A DNA stretch of 64,000 nucleotides from Dethiobacter sp. (GTDB lineage: Bacteria; Bacillota; Dethiobacteria; Dethiobacterales; Dethiobacteraceae): contig JAGXRN010000009.1 in the NCBI GenBank assembly GCA_018335875.1, forward strand, positions 1-64,000, read 5' to 3'. Every line of letters begins with the position of its first letter. Position 1 is the first letter of the stretch. The position numbers and the translations under genes are program-made. The notes beneath the pieces are model-generated. The model saw only the letters and a list, made by a program, of their open reading frames with translations. It made no database searches and had not been told where the DNA came from. Positions 19,126-29,171 of the stretch are shown piece after piece.

Positions 19126-19245
19126 TGGTTAATTTTTATGTGTGTTACATATACATGCTGTCGGGATTGCTTCCTGCCATCATCCCTGTCTACAAAATAC
19201 AGACAATTGAGTAACAAGGAACTAAGAGTAAGGGGACTTGAAAAA

Positions 19246-19262
19246 TACTACACGTTGTAGTA
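19246..19262. promoter_or_regulatory. Candidate BlaI-type operator TACTACACGTTGTAGTA inside a plus-strand promoter
   Basis: TTGAAA (19238-19243)-N17-TAGAAT (19261-19266), palindrome fills the spacer. Confidence 0.75.
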
Positions 19263-19291
19263 GAATTATCTCCATAAGAAAGGAGCTGCTT

Positions 19292-19915
19292 ATGGAACAC
19301 TTAAGCATATACGGCTATGGCTACTGGCCGCTTGTTATTGGTAATGTGCTGTTTGCATCGTTTATCGTGTTCATGGTGTTCCGCCCCCGGACAAGGCGTG
19401 ATTGGAGAAGCATGGGCGCTTTGAGTTCGTTTTTTTTAGCCCTGTTTTTTGAAATGTTCGGTTTCCCTCTGACCATATACCTGCTCTCCTCGTGGTTGGG
19501 CAGCCGCTATCCTGTTGTCGACCCATTTTCACACAATAACGGGCACCTGCTTGGAGTCTTTTTCGGCAATCCCTTGCTCTCTTTTCTGGTTCATCCAGGG
19601 TCAGACATCATGCTTTTGTTCGCTCTGATTATTATCGCTGTTGGTTGGAAAAAAATACACAAGGGCGGCGGCGAACTGGTGACCGATGGAATTTACGCAT
19701 ATGTCAGGCACCCGCAATACCTTGGCTTCTATTTAATTATTTTTTCCTTTCTGCTCCAGTGGCCAACTCTGTTAACCCTGTTAATGGCGCCTATACTGGT
19801 GGTAATGTACAGCAGGCTTGCCAAATCCGAAGAAGAAAAAATGATAGAACAGTTTGGAGAACAATACGTACTGTATAGTGCTTCTACCAAAAAGTTCATT
19901 CCATATGTCTATTGA
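19292..19915 (+). CDS. Isoprenylcysteine/phospholipid methyltransferase-like membrane protein
   Basis: VTDGIYAYVRHPQYLGFYLIIFSFLLQWP and EEEKMIEQFGEQYVLY; start refined to MEHLSIYG with AGGAG RBS. Confidence 0.8.
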   Translation: MEHLSIYGYGYWPLVIGNVLFASFIVFMVFRPRTRRDWRSMGALSSFFLALFFEMFGFPLTIYLLSSWLGSRYPVVDPFSHNNGHLLGVFFGNPLLSFLVHPGSDIMLLFALIIIAVGWKKIHKGGGELVTDGIYAYVRHPQYLGFYLIIFSFLLQWPTLLTLLMAPILVVMYSRLAKSEEEKMIEQFGEQYVLYSASTKKFIPYVY

Positions 19916-20040
19916 CCTGACCAATAACAGAGATATTGAATCATTGGTTCACGATTAAGGCAATTATCAATACGCTGTGAGTATCGAGCCATCTTCGGCA
20001 CAAGTGGTACCGGTTGTCTATACCTGAGGGGGGCAAATAT

Positions 20041-20226
20041 ATGGAAACAAAAAGTGCTTTAACTAATAATGAAGTTTCAAAAACTGACCTTAACACCCTC
20101 ATCGAAGAGGAACGTGCCGAGATGTACCGGCTAAGCCATGCATTTGGCTATAATGATGAACGTACCCTACGGCAAAGTGAGAAGCTGGACTGTCTTCTGC
20201 TCGAAGCGATCCGGCTCTCCATATAA
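20041..20226 (+). CDS. Spo0E-like aspartyl-phosphate phosphatase family protein
   Basis: LNTLIEEERAEMYRLSHAFGYNDERTLRQSEKLDCLLLEAIRL with S-x3-D spacing; small size. Confidence 0.75.
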   Translation: METKSALTNNEVSKTDLNTLIEEERAEMYRLSHAFGYNDERTLRQSEKLDCLLLEAIRLSI

Positions 20227-20310
20227 TTATCTCCACACCATCTCCATCTTTTCTCCATCAGTCTGTAATAATTAAGAGTTATTATTAATTTATTAAGAAA
20301 GACAAGGAGA

Positions 20311-20667
20311 GTGATAAATATGAAAAAAGGATTGATTGTTTTTCTGGTAGTATCTCTTGTCCTGGCCGTGGCTGTGCCAGTCGTATTGGCGCTTACTGAC
20401 AGTCAGAAAGCTGAACTTGAGGCTCTGTATGAGCAGGAGTATGAAATCAAGCTGCAGATATTGGACAAACAGGAAGAGTCCGGCCTGGTTAATCCTGAAG
20501 ATGCCCAATCGCTTCGTGCGAGGCTGTCGCAAATGTGGGAAGTAAGGAAAGAACGGATGGCTGAAGGCAACTACTCCTTTGGCATTGGCAGAGGAGACTG
20601 TCATGGCGCAGGAGGCGCCGGCATCCGGGGCGGCGGTATGATGGGCCGGGGCGGTATGATGTATTAA
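20311..20667 (+). CDS. Secreted DUF2680-like protein with Gly/Met-rich tail
   Basis: Signal peptide; LTDSQKAELEALYEQEYEIKLQILDKQEESGLV; GGGMMGRGGMMY tail. Confidence 0.65.
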   Translation: MINMKKGLIVFLVVSLVLAVAVPVVLALTDSQKAELEALYEQEYEIKLQILDKQEESGLVNPEDAQSLRARLSQMWEVRKERMAEGNYSFGIGRGDCHGAGGAGIRGGGMMGRGGMMY

Positions 20668-20720
20668 TCTCCATACTTTTACAGCTGAAATAATGAACCG
20701 CTTTACGTAGGATAAGTCAA

Positions 20721-20760
20721 GTAAAAAGAAATGCCGGCCAATATTGGCATTTCTTTTTAC
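20721..20760 (+). terminator. Hairpin terminator, 15-bp stem
   Basis: GTAAAAAGAAATGCC...GGCATTTCTTTTTAC. Confidence 0.75.
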
Positions 20761-20779
20761 TAGGTTTAGGGGTGTTTAG

Positions 20780-22183
20780 ATGAGACAATTATCTGTTAGC
20801 AAGATAAAAGAAAAATGTCTTAGTAAAGCAGGCGGTATTTACAGCAACTTTCCCAGGAAAAGCACACAAGTTTGCATAGCTATTTTACTGGCTGCTGTGC
20901 TGACAGCCCTGGGTATGCGCTTGATTGCAACCTCTTATACTTATGTGGTTTATCTTGATGATGAAGAAATCGGCTACGTCCAGGACGGACAGGAAATTAT
21001 GGATTTTATGGTGTCGCTTAAGATGAGCCGGTCAGAGCTTACCGGTTTAGAAGTACAAGCTGTTCAGGAAGTACGTGTAGAGAAGGAACGTCGGTGGGGA
21101 ATCAAACCGGACGATGTCAGTGTCAGGGATTATCTTCTCAACAGGCTGAAATTCGACACATATGGTTATTTGATTACTGTCAACGACAACCCGACGCTAG
21201 CAGTACCCACCTTATCTGAATACGAACAGGTCCTTGAAAATTTAAAACTAGCGTATCTTAGCGGCAGTGAAAATACAGTTGTCCAGGAAATCGTTCTACA
21301 CGGAAAAGTAGAGGCGCAGTGGGACGTTGTGGATCCCGATTCTGTTTACAGTGCTGATAAAGCGGCTGAAATACTCAGACGCGGCACGGATACGCGCCAA
21401 ACTTACCTCGTGTCCCGTGGCGATACTATTTGGGGCATAGCTCGCGCCAATAATATAGCAGAAGACCAAATCAGGTCAGCCAACCCGCAGTTGCAAAATA
21501 GCGACCGCTTGCAGATAGGACAAGAACTGGAACTGGTAGTGGCGGAACCTTTGGTGCATGTGCTGGTAACTGAAGACATAACTGTAACAGAGAAAATCCC
21601 TTTTCAGACTATTTACCAAAATGACGCTGGCATATACAGTGGCGCCACCAGGGTTCTCACCAGCGGCAGTCAGGGTAAAAAAGAAGTAACATACCGTATC
21701 TCCAGGGAAAACGAGAAAGAAGTGGAGAGAAAAATTTTAAAGGAAACCGTGCTTGAAGAGCCCCGTACCCAAGTGGTAGCACGCGGTACCAAAGCAGCAC
21801 CTGTGGCCGGCAGCGGGCGTTTTATCTGGCCTATTAAAAGCGGGGGCAGAATTACTTCACGCTTTGGCCCGCGCTGGGGCAGCATACACTATGGTGTCGA
21901 CATCGGAGCTCCGCTTGGCACACCGATTGCGGCAGCAGACTCGGGAGTAGTGGTTTTTTCCGGCAGAGCAGGAAGCTACGGCAATCTGATAACAATCGAC
22001 CACGGCAACGGGTATTCTACCAGATACGCTCACAACTCTGTCAATGTGGTTTCTGTCGGGCAGAGAGTGCAAAAAGGAGCACAGATTGCCAACGTAGGCA
22101 GCACAGGATACTCAACAGGACCTCATGTTCATTTTGAAATTAGACGCAACGGCGCCCCGGTCAATCCTCTTGATTTTTTTTAG
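20780..22183 (+). CDS. M23 peptidase with LysM and G5 domains
   Basis: LysM YLVSRGDTIWGIARANNI; G5 VLVTEDITVTEKIPFQTIY; M23 HYGVDIGAPLGTPIAA...GPHVHFEIR. Confidence 0.92.
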   Translation: MRQLSVSKIKEKCLSKAGGIYSNFPRKSTQVCIAILLAAVLTALGMRLIATSYTYVVYLDDEEIGYVQDGQEIMDFMVSLKMSRSELTGLEVQAVQEVRVEKERRWGIKPDDVSVRDYLLNRLKFDTYGYLITVNDNPTLAVPTLSEYEQVLENLKLAYLSGSENTVVQEIVLHGKVEAQWDVVDPDSVYSADKAAEILRRGTDTRQTYLVSRGDTIWGIARANNIAEDQIRSANPQLQNSDRLQIGQELELVVAEPLVHVLVTEDITVTEKIPFQTIYQNDAGIYSGATRVLTSGSQGKKEVTYRISRENEKEVERKILKETVLEEPRTQVVARGTKAAPVAGSGRFIWPIKSGGRITSRFGPRWGSIHYGVDIGAPLGTPIAAADSGVVVFSGRAGSYGNLITIDHGNGYSTRYAHNSVNVVSVGQRVQKGAQIANVGSTGYSTGPHVHFEIRRNGAPVNPLDFF

Positions 22184-22295
22184 CTCTAATGTAAAGGATT
22201 TATATGGAAGGTAAGTGTCTTTAAATATGCTTTGTATTTTCATGCCTGCTAATAGCTTTACTAGCACTAAAAATGTCTGAGGGGGGGGCAATGCT

Positions 22296-22754
22296 TTGCT
22301 TGGAATCATTGTGAGTGCCGGCAAAAGATCCTGGCCTGTTTTTCTACTCGCTGCTTTGGGATTAGTACTTTTTTACCTAACGTTAATTAGCCTACTGTCA
22401 CGTTCTGTGGCTCATGCTCTGGAACTGCTGTGGGAAGACAAACTATATGTGATTTTGATTGCTTTTGGCTTCGGGCTTCAGTTAATGCTGTACAAATATT
22501 TCAAAGATCTAAAAGCAAGAAGTCAAAACGTGATTGCGGCAGCAGGAACAGGTTCATCCACTGCAACAATGATCGCCTGCTGTCTTCACCATCTGGGGGA
22601 TGTGGCCCCAATTATAGGGCTGTCGGGCGCTGCGATTTTCCTGGCACAGTATAAATCATATTTTATGATATCTGGTATTTTAATGAACTTCCTGGGGATT
22701 ACACTAATGCTAAGAATTTTAAGAAAGCACATAATTATGGCCTGTCACGGCTAA
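22296..22754 (+). CDS. Multi-TM membrane protein with CCLHH motif, unknown function
   Basis: Four hydrophobic segments; TATMIACCLHHLGDVAPIIGLSG. Confidence 0.65.
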   Translation: MLGIIVSAGKRSWPVFLLAALGLVLFYLTLISLLSRSVAHALELLWEDKLYVILIAFGFGLQLMLYKYFKDLKARSQNVIAAAGTGSSTATMIACCLHHLGDVAPIIGLSGAAIFLAQYKSYFMISGILMNFLGITLMLRILRKHIIMACHG

Positions 22755-22767
22755 AACGGAGGTTAGC

Positions 22768-23217
22768 ATGGGGATAAAAGGCAAGATTATAGTATTAATT
22801 GCAGTCGTTTTCTCCGTTCTGGTGCTTACTGGATGCTCCGAAAAAGTAAACAGAGAAGGAAGCAACCTCAATTCTGTGCGGGTTGAAAAAAAAGGTAATG
22901 TTACAGTAACCGTAGTTCTTCTGGACCTGGAAGGTGAGCAGCAGGATATTAGATTTGACATTACACTAGACACCCATTCAGTCAATTTGAGCAGGTATGA
23001 TATTCTAAGTGAGGTAAGTCTAAGCAGTGAGAATGGGGCCTCGCTTACAGGTGAAGAGCTTGTATGGGAGAGCGTATCCAACGAGACCCATCATATAAGA
23101 GGAAACCTTGTTGTTCCCGGTCAATTAATGAAACAGCCGGGATATGACAAGATTACACTTGAGATTTACAACCTGGACGGTGTGGATGTGCGGCAATTTA
23201 CCTGGAATTTAAAATAG
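22768..23217 (+). CDS. Lipoprotein, unknown function
   Basis: Lipobox VLTGCS; RBS GGAGG. Confidence 0.7.
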   Translation: MGIKGKIIVLIAVVFSVLVLTGCSEKVNREGSNLNSVRVEKKGNVTVTVVLLDLEGEQQDIRFDITLDTHSVNLSRYDILSEVSLSSENGASLTGEELVWESVSNETHHIRGNLVVPGQLMKQPGYDKITLEIYNLDGVDVRQFTWNLK

Positions 23218-23235
23218 ATATCAACTATATCGACA

Positions 23236-23283
23236 AAAAGTGAGAAACACTATCCGTTTAGTTGGATAGTGTTTCTCACTTTT
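23236..23283. terminator. Perfect ~20-bp stem hairpin (bidirectional terminator-like)
   Basis: AAAAGTGAGAAACACTATCC / GGATAGTGTTTCTCACTTTT. Confidence 0.7.
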
Positions 23284-23446
23284 ATGACAAACGAAGTGTG
23301 CATTTCTAACTAACAATTCTACATTATCTATTTTGTTAGTTTAACATGTACCTAAACCAGGACATACTTAAATTAAGCCCTAATTGATTATGAAATCTAT
23401 ACTCCTAATCTCCCGCGTATTTAAATAATCTGGGGAAGGTGATACC

Positions 23447-24178
23447 ATGAGTAAGGCTGTTTTAAAAGTTGAGGGCATGACATGCAGTGCCTGTGCCCGT
23501 TCGATAGAAAAGGCATTACAGGGCACTGAAGGTGTAGTTGAAGCGGGTGTTAACTTTCCTGCTAAGAAAGCGTATATAACTTTTAACGAAGGTATAACAG
23601 GCACTGACGCACTGTTGACAGCCGTGGAGAGTGCCGGCTATACTGCCATCGTAATCGAAGCTGATGTAGCTATATCTAAAACAGACACTAAAGAGAAGCA
23701 GGGAACAATAACCGAAGTTTACCGTATATCCGGAATGTCGTGCGCTAGCTGCGCGCAGTCGGTGGAAAAAATTATTGCCGATGTGGATGGTGTGTTTTCG
23801 GCAAATGTAAGCTTCGCCACTAACAAGCTGGCATTAGCTTATGTTCCGGGTAGAGTAGATTTAGATGCATTACGCAAATTGGTTGAAACCGCTGGCTATA
23901 AAATGGGAAAAAGCGCGGACGATTCTGCTGCTGATGTGGAAGAAGATGAAGAAAAAGAAGTAAAGGAAGCACACCGCCGAATGGTGATAGCAGGGGTACC
24001 TGCAGTTATTATCGTCACTTTGATGATCATTAACATGTTTGTGTATATGATTGAATTTAATATCTACACGACTGTGGTGGCAATCTTAGCATTTCCTGTC
24101 ATCTTTATTGCCGGGTCAAAAACGCATAAATCCAGTTTAAACGCAGTTCGGCACCGTAGTGCCAATATGGACGTACTA
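23447..24178 (+). pseudogene. copA: 5' part of interrupted copper-type P1B ATPase (two HMA domains)
   Basis: GMTCSACARSIEK and GMSCASCAQSVEK; breaks at SANMDVL; in frame with 25421..27205. Confidence 0.9.
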
Positions 24179-24207
24179 GTACAGCATTTTTCAAATAAGT
24201 ATGCAAA
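24179..24207 (+). repeat. IS630 left inverted repeat
   Basis: Matches the reverse complement of 25390..25418 at most positions. Confidence 0.85.
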
Positions 24208-24209
24208 CG

Positions 24210-25337
24210 CTAAACTTCTATATCATCCATTTTATATTTCCAGCGATAAACAACAGGCTCAGCATTGACTTCATCCATATACTGATAAATGCGCTGAACC
24301 AATTCATCTTTTGTCCTTACACGGATACCTTTTAAGCATACTCGTGCAAACTTGCCAAAGAAACTTTCTATCATATTTAACCAAGAGCCATGCTTAGGGG
24401 TAAATACAAAATCAAACCGTCCAGGGTGCTGTTCCAGATACCTACGCGTTTCTTTTGATGTATGCGCACTATGATTATCAAGAACAATTTTGATCTTCTT
24501 ATCCTTATCATACTTTTCATCAAGTATTTTCAGGAAATCAACAAAATCTGAGCTTTTGTGGCTTTCCCTGACAAGAGGGATGATTTCCCCAGTCATTAAA
24601 TCCATGCCGGCAAGAAGTGTTACCGTGCCTAAACGCTTGTATTCACTATCGCGGCCCACAAAGCCATGTTTCATACTTGGTCTCAAATCATCCATCGTGT
24701 TGGCAATTGCTTGGATGCCTGGTTTTTCATCATAAGATATCGTAATGATTCCGGTCTCTTCATCGCTTTCAAATTGCAGTTCCAGCTGTTTATACACAAT
24801 AAGGACATCGTTCATTTTTCGTTCGAATTCAGGATCTCTTTTTTCTAGATAATACCTGATCTTGTGGGGCTTTATGTCCGCTTCATTAAGAATAGTGTTA
24901 ACAGTAGATGGAACAATTGTTGATAGGTTTGGATATCCTGCATCATCACAGTTTTTTCTAATATGGCTCTGTAGACTACGTACTGTCCATAATTCCTGGG
25001 CATACCCAAAATCTGTAGGCCTTTGGCATGCAAGATTTCGCACATATACTTTATCTTCGTCTGTAAGAATGGCTTTACGACCTCTGCCTAAATCGTCTTT
25101 CAATGCCGATTCCACACCTGATGAAACGTATTTTTTTAGACATAGCTCTACTGAATTTCGATGAATATCCAGTTTTTCTGCAATCTTTACATTGCTCATA
25201 CCGTCTGAGCTAAGTAGTAGAATTTTTGCGCGTTGCACCTTTTGAGCTTCTGCTGTTCTTGTATTTGTAATTGCAGTCAAGTATTCAATTTCTGATTCAG
25301 CAAGTTTAAAACTGCCATATTTTTTAGGACGTGCCAT
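24210..25337 (-). CDS. IS630-family DDE transposase
   Basis: Homeodomain-like N-terminus; YDEKPGIQAIANT, VLDNHSAHTS, TPKHGSWLNMIESFFGKFARVCLKGIRV. Confidence 0.95.
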   Translation of the reverse strand: MARPKKYGSFKLAESEIEYLTAITNTRTAEAQKVQRAKILLLSSDGMSNVKIAEKLDIHRNSVELCLKKYVSSGVESALKDDLGRGRKAILTDEDKVYVRNLACQRPTDFGYAQELWTVRSLQSHIRKNCDDAGYPNLSTIVPSTVNTILNEADIKPHKIRYYLEKRDPEFERKMNDVLIVYKQLELQFESDEETGIITISYDEKPGIQAIANTMDDLRPSMKHGFVGRDSEYKRLGTVTLLAGMDLMTGEIIPLVRESHKSSDFVDFLKILDEKYDKDKKIKIVLDNHSAHTSKETRRYLEQHPGRFDFVFTPKHGSWLNMIESFFGKFARVCLKGIRVRTKDELVQRIYQYMDEVNAEPVVYRWKYKMDDIEV

Positions 25338-25389
25338 ACGTATCTACCTCCATAATGTTTATAGATATAGTATAGCACTTTTCAATATA

Positions 25390-25418
25390 TTTGCATAGTT
25401 ATTTTAAAAACATTGTAC
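25390..25418 (-). repeat. IS630 right inverted repeat
   Basis: Matches 24179..24207 inverted. Confidence 0.85.
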
Positions 25419-25420
25419 TA

Positions 25421-27205
25421 GTAACACTGGGTTCCATTCCGCCATTTCTTATCGGGCTCGCATCTTTTATTATTCCTGTAACCACGTTTATCGAAATGGG
25501 TGCAAACATAATGTTCTTTCATTTAATTGGGCGTTATTTAGAAGCACGCGCCAAAGGTCATGCCTCTCAGGCAATCAAAAAATTATTGCAAATGGGAGCA
25601 AAAACTGCGAAAGTTTTGCGAAATGGCGAAGAAATAGAGATCCCAATTGAAGCACTGCAACCCGGTGATGTGATGGTCATTCGGCCTGGTGAAAAAATTC
25701 CCACTGACGGTATCGTTGTGAAAGGGCATAGTGCTGTGGATGAATCGATGGCAACTGGTGAATCTCTGCCTGTGGAAAAAAGGGAAGATAGCGAAGTTAT
25801 CGGTGCCACAATTAATAAGCATGGTCTCTTGCACGTTGAAGCCACAAAGGTGGGTAATGATACTTTCCTCTCTCAGGTAATTAAAATGGTGGAAGAAGCG
25901 CAGGGCACGAAAGTCCCTATACAGGAATTTGCTGACCGGGTTACGGGTTACTTTGTTCCAGTAATAATTGTATTCTCCATTCTCACTTTTACAACATGGG
26001 CCATTTGGGGCGACTCAATGCGTAACTTACTTTTTGTCGTATCCCCCTTTCTCCCCTGGATAAACCCTACTGTTGGTCGTTTTACCCTGGCTTATCTTGC
26101 TTCAGCCGCAGTTCTTGTCATATCCTGCCCGTGCGCATTGGGGCTTGCCACACCAACCGCACTAATGGTTGGCAGTGGTATTGGCGCGGAAAAAGGTGTT
26201 CTGATACGCCGCGGCGAGGCGATTCAGACAATGAAAGACATTAAAGTCATCGCTTTTGATAAAACAGGTACTCTAACCAAGGGTAAACCTGCTGTTACTG
26301 AAGTAGAAGTCACCGGTGAACTTGCGGATGAACAGTTATTGAGCTATGCCGCCAGCGTGGAATCTGCTTCAGAACACCCACTGGGCCACGCCGTTGTAGA
26401 GGCAATTAAAGATAAAGATGTTAAACTTAAAGAGGTGTTGAATTTCACTTCACACACAGGCAAAGGAGTAAGTGGAGAGGTAGAGGGCTACACAATACTG
26501 GTAGGCAGTCGTTTGCTAATGCAAGATCACGGGGTTGAGGCCAGTGGGTTTAGGGAAAGGATGGAGCAACTTGAAGAACAAGGCAAAACGGTGGTTATTG
26601 TAGCTATGAACCATCAAGTTGCCGGTTTGATCGCCATCGCCGACACATTAAAAGAAGAAGCACATTTTGCTGTATCCGAACTAAAATCTTTGGGGCTGGA
26701 GACAGTAATGATTACTGGAGATAACATGCGAACTGCAGCAGCTATCGGCAAGCAGCTTGGCATCGATCATGTGGTGGCCGAGGTTATGCCTGACGGTAAA
26801 GTGGAAGAAATAAAACGGTTACAAGAAAAAATGGGTATAGTAGCCATGGTTGGGGATGGCATTAACGACGCACCCGCGCTGAAACAGTCTAATGTGGGGA
26901 TTGCCATAGGTACCGGTACGGACATTGCCATTGAAGCTGCAGACATTACGCTCATCCGTGGTGATTTGGCGGGCTTGATTACCGCAATTAAACTTTCACG
27001 AGGTACATTTACTAAAATTAGACAGAATTACTTCTTTGCCTGGTTCTATAATGCTATTGCAATTCCTATTGCAGCCATGGGATTATTACACCCAATGATA
27101 GGTATGGCTGCCATGAGTATGAGTTCCGTAAACGTAGTTTGGAATTCTCTTCGCTTGCGACGTTACAATGTTGACGCCGAATACAATGTAAAGCTAAAGC
27201 CGTAA
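25421..27205 (+). pseudogene. copA: 3' part of interrupted copper-type P1B ATPase
   Basis: [48 protein letters not shown]. Confidence 0.9.
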
Positions 27206-27252
27206 ACGTACTAATTTAATAAAATATTAACATCTCAGGTTAATAGTTTTCC

Positions 27253-27293
27253 AATAAAAGGTGGTTGGAATAAATCTCCAACCACCTTTTATT
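27253..27293. terminator. Bidirectional terminator, 17-bp stem
   Basis: AATAAAAGGTGGTTGGA...TCCAACCACCTTTTATT between convergent genes. Confidence 0.8.
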
Positions 27294-27333
27294 TTTGGAA
27301 TTTCGATAGGATACACACGTTATATTTGCTAAC

Positions 27334-27519
27334 TTAGATGCCCTTATTAATAATACTCTCGGGGATGACATCAATAATGTTTCCATCTTTTTCATCACAA
27401 TGTTCTTCTTTTTTGTCACAATGGCTCTTTCCGCCACCGTGCATACCACGCATCATGAAAATATGCATTAGCGGGCACAACAAAAATATTAAATAAGGTA
27501 AATAACGTTCCATTCTCAT
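27334..27519 (-). CDS. DUF2933-like small membrane protein, His/Cys-rich tail
   Basis: MRMERYLPYLIFLLCPLMHIFMMRGMHGGGKSHCDKKEEHCDEK; RBS GGAGG. Confidence 0.65.
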   Translation of the reverse strand: MRMERYLPYLIFLLCPLMHIFMMRGMHGGGKSHCDKKEEHCDEKDGNIIDVIPESIINKGI

Positions 27520-27523
27520 GCCT

Positions 27524-27539
27524 CCTACAATTTGTAGTA
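27524..27539 (-). promoter_or_regulatory. Candidate BlaI-type operator TACTACAAATTGTAGG overlapping the Shine-Dalgarno
   Basis: Minus strand TACTACAAATTGTAGGAGGCATGAGAATG. Confidence 0.6.
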
Positions 27540-27717
27540 AATTATGCCACAATAATTTCCATCCTTAAACAAAGAAGGGGGGTAGTTTAACGCCATACCT
27601 AGGGCTAAGAACTATGACCGTCGTTGCAATGAGCGACCCGGGGAATAAAAAAACGAATTTCTGCTGCCATTTTTTTGCCTCCTTCCTATGTGTGTCAAGC
27701 ATAGTGCTTATTCTAAA

Positions 27718-27864
27718 CTAACTGTTTTTATGGTTATTTTTATTTTGATTTTGAGGGTATTGTTCCAGACGGTTGATAGTGCAGCAATCGGGGGTTTGTC
27801 CCTGAAACTCCTTCTCGTTCGCCTTGGCCAGCTTGTCAATAAAACGCTTGAAAGCCTCAAACAT
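27718..27864 (-). CDS. Small putative metal-binding protein with DCC motif (48 aa)
   Basis: MFEAFKRFIDKLAKANEKEFQGQTPDCCTINRLEQYPQNQNKNNHKNS; RBS AAGGAGG; resembles the LDCC-motif family; not in the ORF track. Confidence 0.6.
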   Translation of the reverse strand: MFEAFKRFIDKLAKANEKEFQGQTPDCCTINRLEQYPQNQNKNNHKNS

Positions 27865-27904
27865 GAGATTTACCTCCTTGTAATAATGCTTATATTCAAT
27901 GGCG

Positions 27905-29116
27905 TTACCTGATGTAAGGAAGGGGGTTTACCCGCTCCCCGTTAATTCTGATTTCAAAGTGCAGGTGCGGTCCGGTAGAAAAACCTGTGGAGCCAACAAT
28001 AGCAATACGTTGGCCTTTCACAACAGGGGAGGCGTCCTCCACCAGAAAACTGTCGTTATGAGCGTATACTGTAGCTACTCCACCGCCGTGGTCTATGATG
28101 ACAAGATTGCCGTAGCCGCTGCCCATGCGGTATGTATAGGCGATACCTGAATCAGACGCCACCACATAAGCGGGCTTGCCGATGTATGAACGCGACTTGG
28201 GCCAGCGGTTATGGGGGATGCCGATATCTATGCCGCCGTGCCAGGAGCCCGGTTGGCGTGTAATAGGGTTAGTACGATAGCCATAACCTGAAGTAATCCA
28301 ACTTGGTCCAAATTCCTGCAGGGGCCACAGGTAGGCTCCGGTGCCTCTGGGTACTCCGCTTTGCGCAGCCTGCAGTTGCTTTATTAACTGCTCAATTTCC
28401 TCTGCTTCATCTTCCAGTTTTCTGATAGCATCTTCCCGTTCTTCAATTTCTCCCCGTAGTGCGGTAAGCAACTGTTCTTTTTCCCTGTTCTTAATCTCCA
28501 GTTCCTGCTTTTTGTCCAGGTTGGCCCCATGCAGAGATAACAGCTCCCGGTTACTTTCCTCAAGTGCTGCCACTAAGGTCTCTACTCTTTCTTTTTCTGT
28601 TTCAAACGCAATAAGCAGTTCCCTGTCCTGCTCCATTATTATACTTAGGTCGTTGTAGCGCGTCAGGAACTCGGTAAAAGAAGAACTGTTGAACAATACT
28701 TCCAGATAGCTGACACTCCCGTTCTCGTGGATAGCGCGCAGGCGAATCCCCAGCAGTTCTTCCATTGCATCAACGCGCTCTTGTGCCTCAGCAAGTTCAA
28801 CCTCCGCCTCGGAGATTTTTCTTTCGGTGTCGGTTATTTTGTTTTCAAGAGAGCGCAGTTCCGCCTCTACCCTGCTGATTAGGTTATCAAGATTTGCCAG
28901 TTCCCGTATCAGTGTGGTCTCCTGTCTTTTGCCGGCATCCAGCTCTTCCTGGGTTCTTTGCTGTTCATCCCTGACCGCGTCCAACCGGTCGTGTTGTTCA
29001 TCAAATTGATTTGCCAAAACGGGCAGGAACGCTCCTATCAAAAGTAATCCTGCCAGTATATAAACAAACAGCCTCAATACTTTTCTTGCCAAAACTATTC
29101 CTCCCTGGCTTCGCAA
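27905..29116 (-). CDS. Murein hydrolase activator/M23 peptidase with coiled coil (EnvC-like)
   Basis: Long coiled coil; WHGGIDIGIPHNRW...GPHLHFEIRINGERVNPLPYI. Confidence 0.92.
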   Translation of the reverse strand: MRSQGGIVLARKVLRLFVYILAGLLLIGAFLPVLANQFDEQHDRLDAVRDEQQRTQEELDAGKRQETTLIRELANLDNLISRVEAELRSLENKITDTERKISEAEVELAEAQERVDAMEELLGIRLRAIHENGSVSYLEVLFNSSSFTEFLTRYNDLSIIMEQDRELLIAFETEKERVETLVAALEESNRELLSLHGANLDKKQELEIKNREKEQLLTALRGEIEEREDAIRKLEDEAEEIEQLIKQLQAAQSGVPRGTGAYLWPLQEFGPSWITSGYGYRTNPITRQPGSWHGGIDIGIPHNRWPKSRSYIGKPAYVVASDSGIAYTYRMGSGYGNLVIIDHGGGVATVYAHNDSFLVEDASPVVKGQRIAIVGSTGFSTGPHLHFEIRINGERVNPLPYIR

Positions 29117-29171
29117 GTGCCGTCCCTGTTAAGCGCGCTTTTTTGAAATTATGATTTCTTAAATTGAGCGT

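Larger units (their letters stand above)
24179..25418 (-). mobile_element. IS630-type insertion sequence, 1240 bp, TA duplication at a CTAG target
   Basis: Imperfect inverted ends GTACAGCATTTTTCAAATAAGTATGCAAA / GTACAATGTTTTTAAAATAACTATGCAAA; flanking TA (24177-24178, 25419-25420); removal restores the reading frame. Confidence 0.92.

Noticed and set aside
24173-25426. 8-bp target duplication TACTAGTA flanking the IS
   Set aside because: The flanking octamer is explained by a CTAG target, TA duplication and IS ends starting GTAC; this also extends the inverted repeats and fits IS630
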